A DNA stretch of 64,000 nucleotides from JAFASC01 sp036265935. GTDB lineage: Bacteria > Pseudomonadota > Alphaproteobacteria > Rhizobiales > Beijerinckiaceae. Numbering within the stretch: position 1 is the stretch's first letter; the number at the start of each line of letters is the position of its first letter. Below the pieces are notes generated by a model, which saw only the letters and a program-made list of their open reading frames with translations, was not told the DNA's origin and did not search any database. Shown here piece after piece: positions 52,878 through 60,691 of this stretch. The DNA lies in the NCBI GenBank assembly GCA_036265935.1, contig DATAOB010000126.1:18126-82125 (forward strand), written 5' to 3'. Position numbers and translations under genes: made by a program.

Positions 52878-53489
52878 ATGACCCATCACGTCTTCGAAAT
52901 GCCGGTCAGCGCCGCGCATGTGCGCGAACTCAAGATCGGCGATACCGTCACACTGGAGAAGACCCTCTACGGCATTCGCGATGCGACGTTGATCCATATG
53001 TTCGATCGCGGCCGGCGCACGCGCTTCGATCTCAACGGGCATGCGGTGATCCACACCGCCCCCAATGTGCATCGCGTCGAGAAATCCGACAAAGCGCCGG
53101 CCGGTTACGAGCCCTTCTGCATCGGCACGACGACGTCGCAGCGCATGGAGCGCTTCACGCGCCCGCTGATGGAACGCGAAGGCGTGCGCATCATCATCGG
53201 CAAGGGCGGCATGGCGCAGGGCACGCTCGACGCCTTCGCCGAGCTCGGCGGCGCCTATCTCGCCATCGTCGGCGGCGCCGCGGCGCTCGAGACCACCTGG
53301 ATCGAAGAGATCGAGGACGTCGATATGGACGATCTGCATCCCGAGAGTCTCTGGCGCTTCCGCATCCGCAATTTCGGTCCGCTGCTCGTCGGCATGGATT
53401 CGCATGGCGGCTCGATGTTCGCCGACGTGCGCGCCGACGTCGCCGCGCGCCGCAACGCGATTCTGGAAAAGCTCGGAATTGCGGAGTGA
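52878..53489 (+). CDS. Class I fumarate hydratase, beta subunit (TtdB-like)
   Basis: A 203-residue C-terminal-domain subunit of class I fumarase: LKIGDTVTLEKTLYGIRDATLIHMFD, GPTTSQRM-type GTTTSQRMERF, and GKGGMAQGTLDAFAELGGAYLAIVGGAAAL, which hold substrate in the swivelling domain. It works with the alpha subunit encoded upstream. Its ribosome site (AGGGTGAGGG) comes from the right end of the family B repeat. The flavoprotein gene follows after 202 bases filled by another repeat. Confidence 0.9.
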   Translation: MTHHVFEMPVSAAHVRELKIGDTVTLEKTLYGIRDATLIHMFDRGRRTRFDLNGHAVIHTAPNVHRVEKSDKAPAGYEPFCIGTTTSQRMERFTRPLMEREGVRIIIGKGGMAQGTLDAFAELGGAYLAIVGGAAALETTWIEEIEDVDMDDLHPESLWRFRIRNFGPLLVGMDSHGGSMFADVRADVAARRNAILEKLGIAE

Positions 53490-53515
53490 CGGGGCACGCG
53501 TGTAAACCGGTTGGC

Positions 53516-53684
53516 GGCCCCTCTCCCCTTGTGGGAGAGGGTGGCGCGCGCGTCAGCGCGGGTCGGGTGACGGGAAAGAGTTTAAATACTCCTCATCCGT
53601 CGTTGCTTCGGGCGCGCAGTCAAGTGTTCGCAGACTGCGTAAACTTGTCTGCGACTGACACCTTCTCCCGCAAGGGGAGAAGGG
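53516..53684. repeat. Palindromic repeat, family C, copy 2 (before the flavoprotein gene)
   Basis: CCCCTCTCCCCTTGTGGGAG near 53518 and CCTTCTCCCGCAAGGGGAGA near 53661 are inverted arms related to copy 1 at 45258-45432. An internal segment (CTCATCCGTCG) also recurs. It spans nearly the whole gap between fumarase beta and the flavoprotein. The GGGGAGAAGGG at 53674-53684 lies 7 bases before the flavoprotein ATG and can serve as its ribosome-binding site. Confidence 0.82.
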
Positions 53685-53691
53685 CGCGCTA

Positions 53692-55428
53692 ATGATGCCG
53701 CCGCTCAGCGCATTAAACACCGACATCCTTATCCTCGGCGCCGGCGGCGCCGGCTTGTTTGCCGCGCTGCATGCGAAGAAGACCGCGCCCGATCTCGATG
53801 TCACGATCGCGGTCAAAGGTCTGCTCGGCAAATGCGGCTGCACACGTATGGTGCAGGGCGGCTACAACGTCGCGCTTGCGGCGGGCGACTCGGTCGAGCG
53901 CCACTTCATGGACACGGTCGAAGGCGGCAAGTGGCTGAACGATCAGGACCTCGCATGGATGCTGGTCACCGGCGCGCAGGTGCGGATCCGTGAACTCGAG
54001 AACGAGCTCGGTTGCTTTTTCGACCGCAATCCCGACGGCACGGTGCATCAGAAGGCATTTGCCGGACAAACATTCGACCGCACCGTGCATAAAGGTGATC
54101 TCACCGGCATCGAGATCATCAACCGGTTGATGGAGCAGGTCTGGCGCCGCGACGTGCGCCGCCTTGAAGACCATCGCGCGCTTGATCTCATTCAGGCTTC
54201 GGACGGAGCGGGCCTCGCCGGCGTGCTGATGCTCGACATTCGCACCGGCGAGCCGCTGCTCGTCCGCGCGCGTGCCGTGCTGCTTGCGACCGGTGGCGGC
54301 CCGACCATGTATAAGTACCACACGCCGTCGGGTGACAAGAGTTGCGATGGGCTCGCGATGGCGCTGCGCGCCGGCCTGCCGCTGCGCGACATGGAGATGG
54401 TGCAGTTCCATCCCACCGGCCTGCTCGCCGGGCCCGGCACGCGCATGACCGGTACCGTGCTCGAAGAAGGTCTGCGCGGATCAGGCGGCTTTCTGCTCGA
54501 TGCAAGTCGCGAACGCTTCATGTTCGCCTATGACGAGCGCGGCGAGCGTGCGACGCGTGATATCGTGAGCCGCTCGATCATGTACCGCATTCGCGAAGGC
54601 CATGCGACCCCGAATGGCGGCGTCTATATTCGCATGGCGCATCTCGGGCCCGCGGAAGTGCGCCGCCAATTCAAAGGCATGGTCGAGCGCTGCGCCGATT
54701 GCGGCTTCGATCTTGCCGGAGGCGACGTCGAGGTCGTGCCGACTGCGCATTACATGATGGGCGGCGTTGTGTTCGACACGCAGTGCCGCACGCCGATGCC
54801 GCGTCTATACGCGGCCGGCGAAGACACGGGCGGCGTGCATGGGGCAAACCGGCTCGGCGGCAACGGCGTCGCGAATTCGACGGTGTTTGGCGCGATTGCT
54901 GGCGACCGGATGGCGGGAGCCGTGACGAACGAGCCCGGGACGTTGCCGGACTGTGATGCGCGGGCGATCGATGCGGCGTTGGATCGCGCCTACGGGCCGA
55001 TCGGCCGCGCGCCGGGCGATATTTTTGCGATGCGCGAAGAATTGCTGGAACTGATGTGGGATCAGGTCGGCATTTTGCGCAGCGGCGCGCAGTTGCAGAA
55101 CGCCACATCGCGGCTCGATGGGCTCGCAGGCGCGGTCGCCGCCTGCGGCATCACCGACGGGGATCGCCGCTTTAACCTGACCTGGATGGATCGGCTCAAC
55201 CTCGAAAACCTGATCGAGGTCAGTCGCGCGATTTGCGCCGCGGCGCTCGCCCGTGACGACAGCCGCGGCGCGCATTTCCGCGAGGATTTTCCGCAAACAT
55301 CCGCTCTCGATCACTCGACCTACACGGTCGTGCGATCAACCGAGAGCGGGCTGCACGTCGAAATGCAGCCCGTCCATTTCACGCGCGTGCGTCCCGGCGA
55401 GTCGCTGCTGCGCGACGCGGCAGAGTAG
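53692..55428 (+). CDS. FAD-binding succinate dehydrogenase/fumarate reductase-type flavoprotein
   Basis: A 578-residue flavoprotein. FAD-binding GAGGAG is at 16-21. Substrate and catalytic residues of SdhA/FrdA are kept: QFHPTG (His240), DIVSRSI Arg, TAHYMMGG His, and HGANRLGGN Arg. At the site where SdhA has the His that binds FAD covalently (SHTV...QGG), this protein has Cys50 (GCTRMVQGGYNVAL). So FAD is probably not linked by histidine. It could be a fumarate reductase, a succinate dehydrogenase or an L-aspartate-oxidase-like enzyme; position with FeS, anchors and fumarase favours the first two. Two ATGs in a row start it. Confidence 0.85.
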   Translation: MMPPLSALNTDILILGAGGAGLFAALHAKKTAPDLDVTIAVKGLLGKCGCTRMVQGGYNVALAAGDSVERHFMDTVEGGKWLNDQDLAWMLVTGAQVRIRELENELGCFFDRNPDGTVHQKAFAGQTFDRTVHKGDLTGIEIINRLMEQVWRRDVRRLEDHRALDLIQASDGAGLAGVLMLDIRTGEPLLVRARAVLLATGGGPTMYKYHTPSGDKSCDGLAMALRAGLPLRDMEMVQFHPTGLLAGPGTRMTGTVLEEGLRGSGGFLLDASRERFMFAYDERGERATRDIVSRSIMYRIREGHATPNGGVYIRMAHLGPAEVRRQFKGMVERCADCGFDLAGGDVEVVPTAHYMMGGVVFDTQCRTPMPRLYAAGEDTGGVHGANRLGGNGVANSTVFGAIAGDRMAGAVTNEPGTLPDCDARAIDAALDRAYGPIGRAPGDIFAMREELLELMWDQVGILRSGAQLQNATSRLDGLAGAVAACGITDGDRRFNLTWMDRLNLENLIEVSRAICAAALARDDSRGAHFREDFPQTSALDHSTYTVVRSTESGLHVEMQPVHFTRVRPGESLLRDAAE

Positions 55429-55431
55429 GGT

Positions 55432-55722
55432 TCAGTACGTGCTCTGCGGCGCCCCCGGCGCCCCCGGCGCGACGGAGCGCTGCGTCGTCGTCGGCACCCC
55501 CGACTGGTGCTGCATGCGCATTTCGCGCTTGTATTCGCGCCGCTTGTGGATGCCGAGCGCACATCCGGTGACCGCGCCCATGACGCCGTGATGGCCGGCA
55601 TAATGGCCGGCAACCGCGCCCGCCGTGCCGTATTTGAGGCAGCCGCCGGGTTTCGCTTTCGCGCCGAGGGGGATGGCGAGCAGGCCGAGCGCGAGCGCCG
55701 GGGCGAGGATGAATTTCAGCAT
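55432..55722 (-). CDS. Exported small protein with glycine-zipper-like segment
   Basis: Protein of 96 residues. It has a signal peptide (MLKFILAPALALGLLAIPLGAKA), a Gly/His-rich segment (GTAGAVAGHYAGHHGVMGAVTGCALG) that looks like a short glycine-zipper, then a basic and Pro/Gln-rich tail with several APGAP repeats. Probably periplasmic or outer-membrane associated. Function unknown. Three bases separate its stop from the convergent flavoprotein stop. GGAGGG lies before the ATG. Confidence 0.8.
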   Translation of the reverse strand: MLKFILAPALALGLLAIPLGAKAKPGGCLKYGTAGAVAGHYAGHHGVMGAVTGCALGIHKRREYKREMRMQHQSGVPTTTQRSVAPGAPGAPQSTY

Positions 55723-55797
55723 GGGGAGTTCCCTCCGTGAATGAACAATCGCCAGCGCGGATATAATGCCGAGCTGGGCTCAGGGTAGCCCCGCCGC

Positions 55798-56529
55798 CTA
55801 TTTCAGCCCGAAATAGGCCCGTGCCAGCGCATCGTTTTGCCGGAGATCGCTGACGAGACCGGCGAAGCCGATGCGACCGCCCTCAAGCACGAAGACGCGG
55901 TCGGCGATATCGAGAAAACTCACATTCTGCTCGGCGATGAGCAGCGACAGGCCGTGCGTCCGCAGGTCCGAGAGCGTCTTCACGACCTCGCGGACGAAAA
56001 GCGGCGACAGACCGGCTGACGGCTCGTCCATGATGAGAAGCTCAGGGTCGGCGGCAAGCGCCTTGGCGATGCCGAGCATCTTGCGCTGGCCGCCGGAAAG
56101 GCTGCTCGCCGCCGCGCGGCGCTTTTCTCTCAGTACGGGGAAGATCGCATAGAGCTCATCGGCGCGGGCGCGGGCGCGTTTGGCATCGAGCGTCTGCGCA
56201 CCAATGCGGATGTTTTCCTCGATCGACAGCGCCTGGAAGACGGCGATTTCCGACATGAAAGCCAGACCGCGACGCACGCGCTGATCGGTGCGCATGCGTG
56301 TCAGATTCTCGCCGTCGAAACGAATCGTGCCGTTGGTGACGCGCACTAATCCTAACAGCGCTTTCAGAAACGTGGTCTTGCCGGCGCCATTGGCGCCGAG
56401 CAACACGATGGTTTCCCCTTTGCCGACCGTGAGATCGACGCCCCACAGCACCTGCAGCGAGCCGTAGCCGGCTTCGATGCCGCTCGCTTCGAGCCGTGTG
56501 GCTGGCGCGAGGCTCGGATCAGGCGGCAT
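55798..56529 (-). CDS. livF: Branched-chain amino acid-type ABC transporter ATP-binding protein LivF
   Basis: ATPase of 243 residues with Walker A GANGAGKT at 45-52, signature LSGGQRKMLGIAKALA and Walker B ELLIMDEPSAGLSPLF, and a following switch histidine region. The EPSAGLSP variant is typical of LivF. It powers uptake with LivG and LivHM. It is the last gene of the operon, overlapping livG by 11 bases. Confidence 0.93.
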   Translation of the reverse strand: MPPDPSLAPATRLEASGIEAGYGSLQVLWGVDLTVGKGETIVLLGANGAGKTTFLKALLGLVRVTNGTIRFDGENLTRMRTDQRVRRGLAFMSEIAVFQALSIEENIRIGAQTLDAKRARARADELYAIFPVLREKRRAAASSLSGGQRKMLGIAKALAADPELLIMDEPSAGLSPLFVREVVKTLSDLRTHGLSLLIAEQNVSFLDIADRVFVLEGGRIGFAGLVSDLRQNDALARAYFGLK

Positions 56530-57250
56530 GCGCGCCTCCGAGAAACACCTCGATCACCTGCGGCACGCGCACCGCATCGGCGAGCTTGCCCTCGAAAATC
56601 TCCTTGCCGGCATTGAGCACGATGACGCGATCGGTCACCTGCTCGATGAAACCCATCAAATGCTCGACGACGATGATCGCCATGCCGGTGCGTGCAAGCT
56701 CCTTCAGCTTGCCGCCGACCCATTCGAGCTCGGCCGGGTTCAGGCCTGCCGCGAGCTCGTCAACGAGAAGCAGGCGCGGCCCGGTCGCCAGCGCGCGGGC
56801 GAGGTCGAGCATTTTTTGTTGTGCGCTGTTCAATTCGGCGGCGCGGCGGTCGGCGACCTTGGCGAGCCGCAGCGATTCGAGCAGCGGCTCGGCATCGGTG
56901 AGTCCTTTCGGATGATTGCCATAAGCGATCGCGACCTCAATGTTCTCGCGCACGGTCAGCGCCAGAAACGGCTTCGGCACCTGGAATGTGCGATTGATTC
57001 CGAGATGCACGAGGTGATGCGATTTCGTGCCGCTGATGTTTTTGCCTTCGAAGAGCACCTCGCCGCCGTCGGCGGGATAAAGCCCGGAAATCACGTTGAT
57101 GCAGGTCGTCTTGCCAGAGCCGTTCGGGCCGACGAGGCCAAGCACTTCGCCTGGTGCGATCGACAGCGTCAATCCGTCGAGCGCGCGAAAGCCGCCGAAG
57201 CGCTTGACGAGATCGGCGATCGCGAGAAGCGGCGCATTATCAGGGGACAT
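56519..57250 (-). CDS. livG: Branched-chain amino acid-type ABC transporter ATP-binding protein LivG
   Basis: ATPase of 243 residues: Walker A GPNGSGKT, Walker B RLLLVDELAAGLNPAE, and H-loop VVEHLM. The ABC signature is degenerate (AAELNSAQQKMLDLARAL, where LSxGQ is expected), seen in some LivG proteins but notable here. The C-terminal extension after NAGKEIFEGKLADAVRVPQVIEVFLGG is typical of the LivG type. It overlaps livM and livF by 11 bases each. Confidence 0.92.
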   Translation of the reverse strand: MSPDNAPLLAIADLVKRFGGFRALDGLTLSIAPGEVLGLVGPNGSGKTTCINVISGLYPADGGEVLFEGKNISGTKSHHLVHLGINRTFQVPKPFLALTVRENIEVAIAYGNHPKGLTDAEPLLESLRLAKVADRRAAELNSAQQKMLDLARALATGPRLLLVDELAAGLNPAELEWVGGKLKELARTGMAIIVVEHLMGFIEQVTDRVIVLNAGKEIFEGKLADAVRVPQVIEVFLGGAHAA

Positions 57251-58175
57251 CGATCCCCCGTCGCTGCAGCAATGACGTTAGTCCATTCGGCAGGAACAGG
57301 ACGAGCGCCATGATGAGAAAGCCGTAGATCAGCTGAAAATATTGCGGCGCCGAAACGCCGATCAGGTTGTAGACGCCGTAAAGAATGACGACGCCGACGA
57401 TGGGTCCGAGCAGCGTGGACGTGCCGCCGAACAGCGCAAAGACAATCGCAAATATGCTGAACTCGGCGCCGAACACAGTCTCGGGAAAGAACACCGAAAC
57501 ATACCAGGCAAAGACGCCGCCGATGAATCCGGCGACGAGCGCGCAGGCGAGCCAGGCAATCATGCGGGCACGCACCACGTCGATGCCCGCCATGCTGGCG
57601 CTGAACAGGTTTTCGCGGATCGCCTGCAACGCGAGGCCGAAATTCGACGAGCGCAGATAGGCGACAAACAGCAGCGTCGCGGCGAGGATCATGAGCGCCA
57701 TGGCATAGGCGAGCGTCGGATTGAACACTCCGCTGAGGCTGATGCCGTAGGGACCGCGCGTAATATCTTCGAGGTTTGGGTTGGAAATGATCTGCAAGAC
57801 GGCGAGCGATGCCGCGAGATTGGCGATCGAGAAGTATGCTCCGGATAGTCTGAGCAGCGGTGCGAGCAGGAGCCCGAGCGCGCCGGCGGCGGCGCCGGCC
57901 GCGACGAGTGCCGCGAGCGGCGGCGCTTTCAGGTGCAGCACGGCAATCGAGAAGCCATAGGCCCCGGCGCCGAAGAAGCCGACGTAGCCGAACGGCAGGT
58001 AGCCAGTGAAGCCGTAGAGAATGTTGACGCCCTGCGCGAGGGTCAGGAACACGACGAAATTGAACAGAAGCAGGTGGTTCGAATAAAATGAGGGCAGGAT
58101 CGCCATAATTGCGATCACCGGCACGACGATAAGTGCGGTGTCGCGCAAAAATCTTCGCGAGAGCGCTTTAAGCAA
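57240..58175 (-). CDS. livM: Branched-chain amino acid-type ABC transporter permease LivM
   Basis: A 311-residue permease with about eight to nine membrane helices. The family segment ILYGFTGYLPFGYVGFFGAGAY near residues 50-72 is characteristic, as is the EAA-like loop around ALQAIRENLFSASMAGIDVVRARMIAW. It forms the pore with LivH. It overlaps livH by 8 bases and livG by 11. Substrate range is set by the binding protein encoded upstream. Confidence 0.93.
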   Translation of the reverse strand: MLKALSRRFLRDTALIVVPVIAIMAILPSFYSNHLLLFNFVVFLTLAQGVNILYGFTGYLPFGYVGFFGAGAYGFSIAVLHLKAPPLAALVAAGAAAGALGLLLAPLLRLSGAYFSIANLAASLAVLQIISNPNLEDITRGPYGISLSGVFNPTLAYAMALMILAATLLFVAYLRSSNFGLALQAIRENLFSASMAGIDVVRARMIAWLACALVAGFIGGVFAWYVSVFFPETVFGAEFSIFAIVFALFGGTSTLLGPIVGVVILYGVYNLIGVSAPQYFQLIYGFLIMALVLFLPNGLTSLLQRRGIDVP

Positions 58176-59091
58176 GCCGCACCCTTCGTCCGAGGAGGCC
58201 GCTCGGCCGCACGAGCAGGATTGCGATCAGCAAGAGATAGGGCAGGAGATTGGCCCAGGAGCTGAGATAGCTCTGCATCAGCATATATGAGACGCCGTAG
58301 ATGATGCCGCCGAGCACGGTGCCGAGCGGATTGCCGAGCGAGCCGATGACGATAACGGCGAAGGACGTCACCGTCGCCTCGACGCCCATCGCCGGCGTGA
58401 TCGAGCCAAGCATGAACGGCGCGAAGACGCCGCCGATCGCGGCAAGCGCGATGCCGATCGCAAAGGCGATGGCCGAAACACGATGCGTATCGATGCCGGT
58501 CGACAGCGCCTCTTCGCGGTCGGCCATCACGGCACGCGTCAGCGCACCGAGGCGCGTGCGATAGAGATAGAGATAGACGCAAAGCACGGCGAGCAGACTT
58601 GCAAGGCCAGCGACGACCCAGGCCGCTGGAAACGTCTGGCCGAATATTTCGACCGGGCCGCTCTCCATATTCGCACCCGGAAACAGGTTGACAAAGCCCG
58701 CCAGTGCGCGACCAAGCTCGCCGCCGGGAATCGAGCGCTCGCTGCGGCCGAACACGATGCCGGCCACAGCCTCGATCACCTGCGACAGCCCGAAGAACAG
58801 GATGATCGACAACATTTCCGGGTCTTTGGCCGCGAGCAGCCGGGGAACCAGCATGTAATAAAGCGGCAGGCCGATCAGCACGAAGAGCGCGAAGGCGAGC
58901 GGAATGACCGCAACCGGATTCACCTCGCTCAGCGTGTAGAGCCAGAAGGCCAGATAAGCGCCGAGCATGAGGAAATCGCCATGCGCGAGATTGACGATGC
59001 GCATGACGCCGAAGACGAGATTCAGCCCGAGGCCCACGAGACTGAAGTAGAGGCCGAATAGAATGCCGGCGAAGAGGGTATAGACGAGCAT
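58168..59091 (-). CDS. livH: Branched-chain amino acid-type ABC transporter permease LivH
   Basis: A 307-residue permease with about eight helices. Signature segments: GLGLNLVFGVMRIVNLAHGDFLMLGAYLA near residues 21-50 and RAVMADREEALSTGIDTHRVSAIAFAIGIALAAIGG near 190-225, as in LivH. Paired with LivM. The binding-protein gene upstream on the same strand is separated by 151 bases carrying an inverted repeat, which may dampen readthrough into the permease genes. Confidence 0.93.
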   Translation of the reverse strand: MLVYTLFAGILFGLYFSLVGLGLNLVFGVMRIVNLAHGDFLMLGAYLAFWLYTLSEVNPVAVIPLAFALFVLIGLPLYYMLVPRLLAAKDPEMLSIILFFGLSQVIEAVAGIVFGRSERSIPGGELGRALAGFVNLFPGANMESGPVEIFGQTFPAAWVVAGLASLLAVLCVYLYLYRTRLGALTRAVMADREEALSTGIDTHRVSAIAFAIGIALAAIGGVFAPFMLGSITPAMGVEATVTSFAVIVIGSLGNPLGTVLGGIIYGVSYMLMQSYLSSWANLLPYLLLIAILLVRPSGLLGRRVRLA

Positions 59092-59124
59092 CTATTTATG
59101 CGCCGGCGCCTCGGGAGGAGTGCA

Positions 59125-59218
59125 CCACATTCCCGGACGCGCGAAAGCGCGATCCGGGACCCAGAGCAGACGCATCTGCCCCTGGACCCCGGACCGCCTT
59201 CGGCGTCCGGGGATGTGG
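59125..59218. repeat. Palindromic repeat, family D (inside the liv operon)
   Basis: CCACATTCCCGGACGCGCGA at 59125 and GCGTCCGGGGATGTGG ending 59218 form the outer arms; an inner hairpin CGGACGCGCGAAAGCGCGATCCGG lies in the left half and a second, CCGGACCGCCTTCGGCGTCCGG, in the right half. The element therefore makes two stem-loops in a larger palindrome. It fills most of the gap between the binding-protein gene and livH. Confidence 0.8.
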
Positions 59219-59242
59219 CTTCTCCTGGTCAACCGTAGAACC

Positions 59243-60496
59243 CTACGGCCGCGGATACACCGGCTTGCCCGTCGCGTTCTCGTGCGGGTAGACGCTGACG
59301 AAATGCACATGCCCGTCCTTGTCGGGCACGAGCTGGCCGACCGGCATCAGTTCGCCGGTCTGGCCGCCGGTGTCGTCGAGCGCGAAGGTGCCGTCGAGCG
59401 TCTTCAGGTTGCCCGACAGGCTGAACACGGCGCGCCGGATTTCGAGCTGGTCCATGCTGGTTGCGACCGACATCGCCTTTTCCATGATCAGTCCCGTCGT
59501 GTAGCCGGCGACGGAGTTGAAGCCGAACTCGACCTTGCCATCGGTATATTTCTTCTTCCACGTCTCTTTAAATTGGTCGAGATTCATGCCGAAATTGACG
59601 TCGTACTTGATCTCGGAAGCCGGCACGTAGGTAAAGACGTACTGCAGGCCCTTGTGGCCGACGTTCTTCTCGAGCAGCTCCGTCTCGAGCCCGGGATAGA
59701 TGCAGAACAGCATCTTGAACTTGATGCCGTTGTCCTGGAGATTGCGCAGGAAGGCGATATCGTTCGGCGCGTAGCCCAAATGGATCACCGCGTCGGGATT
59801 GGTGGCGCGAATATTATTGATGAGCACCGTGTAGTTCGAGGTTTCCGTCGGAACGCCCTGGTCGAAAACGAGCTCGACCTTGTCACCGGCCTCCTTCAAA
59901 AACTTCTTCACGGCATTCGCCTGCGTGCCGGTGAATTCGTTGGTGGCATAAAGGATGGCGACGCGCTTGATGCCGAGGTTCGGCCCGTCATATGAGAGAA
60001 AATCGGCAAGCGGCTTCGGCCAGATCGTCGAGGCCGGATCCGACATAAGTGCGATATAGGGGTTATCCTTGGTGAAGAACGCCGCGCCCGTGCCGGTCTG
60101 ATCGAACAGGAACATTTTGCGATCGCGTGCAATCGGCACCGCAACTGAGGTAAGCACGGAGCCCGAATCGGCGACCAGCAAATCGACCTTGTCCTGCGTG
60201 ATCAGCTGATTGTACAGCGTCGCCGCGGTCGCTGTATTGCTCTGGTCGTCATAAGCGATGAGCTTGATCGGCAGCTTCTTGTCGTAAGCTTTGACATACA
60301 TCCCGCCTTCGGCGTTCTTCTGGTCCATCCAGAGTTTCAGGCCGTAATGCACCGGCATCGAGATCGAGGCGTAGCGGCCGGACGAAGCGTAGAGCGTGCC
60401 GATCTTGATTTCGGTCGGCGCTTCTTGCGCCTGTAGCGCCGTGGCAAAGGCTAATCCCGCCAAGCCAGCGAACGCACCGATGATCCTGCCCTTCAT
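59243..60496 (-). CDS. ABC transporter substrate-binding protein (branched-chain amino acid type)
   Basis: Periplasmic type I binding protein of 417 residues. Signal peptide MKGRIIGAFAGLAGLAFATALQAQ, then the Peripla_BP_6 domain (EIKIGTLYASSGRYASISMPVHYGLKLWMDQKN, LVADSGSVLTSVAV, YATNEFTGTQANAVKKFLKEAG). Its natural ligand may be an amino acid, urea, amide or aromatic compound; sequence alone does not tell. First gene of the Liv operon. Divergent from malate synthase with 195 bases between them; an activator site there is possible but none was recognised. Confidence 0.9.
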   Translation of the reverse strand: MKGRIIGAFAGLAGLAFATALQAQEAPTEIKIGTLYASSGRYASISMPVHYGLKLWMDQKNAEGGMYVKAYDKKLPIKLIAYDDQSNTATAATLYNQLITQDKVDLLVADSGSVLTSVAVPIARDRKMFLFDQTGTGAAFFTKDNPYIALMSDPASTIWPKPLADFLSYDGPNLGIKRVAILYATNEFTGTQANAVKKFLKEAGDKVELVFDQGVPTETSNYTVLINNIRATNPDAVIHLGYAPNDIAFLRNLQDNGIKFKMLFCIYPGLETELLEKNVGHKGLQYVFTYVPASEIKYDVNFGMNLDQFKETWKKKYTDGKVEFGFNSVAGYTTGLIMEKAMSVATSMDQLEIRRAVFSLSGNLKTLDGTFALDDTGGQTGELMPVGQLVPDKDGHVHFVSVYPHENATGKPVYPRP

Positions 60497-60691
60497 GCTT
60501 GTCTCCTCGTATTTGGTTGGCCGGACGCTATCACACGACTAGGTGATGACAAGAAGCTGGCAAATGGTTCCATAGCGAAGCCGTAGCGATGCGCCAGAAG
60601 GCGCTAGCCTCGCGCGCAGAATTGCGGCAGGAGGGAGCGGCTGATTTCCGGCGAGAACGGTCGGACAAAAGGGATCAGGCGGGAGGATTTG

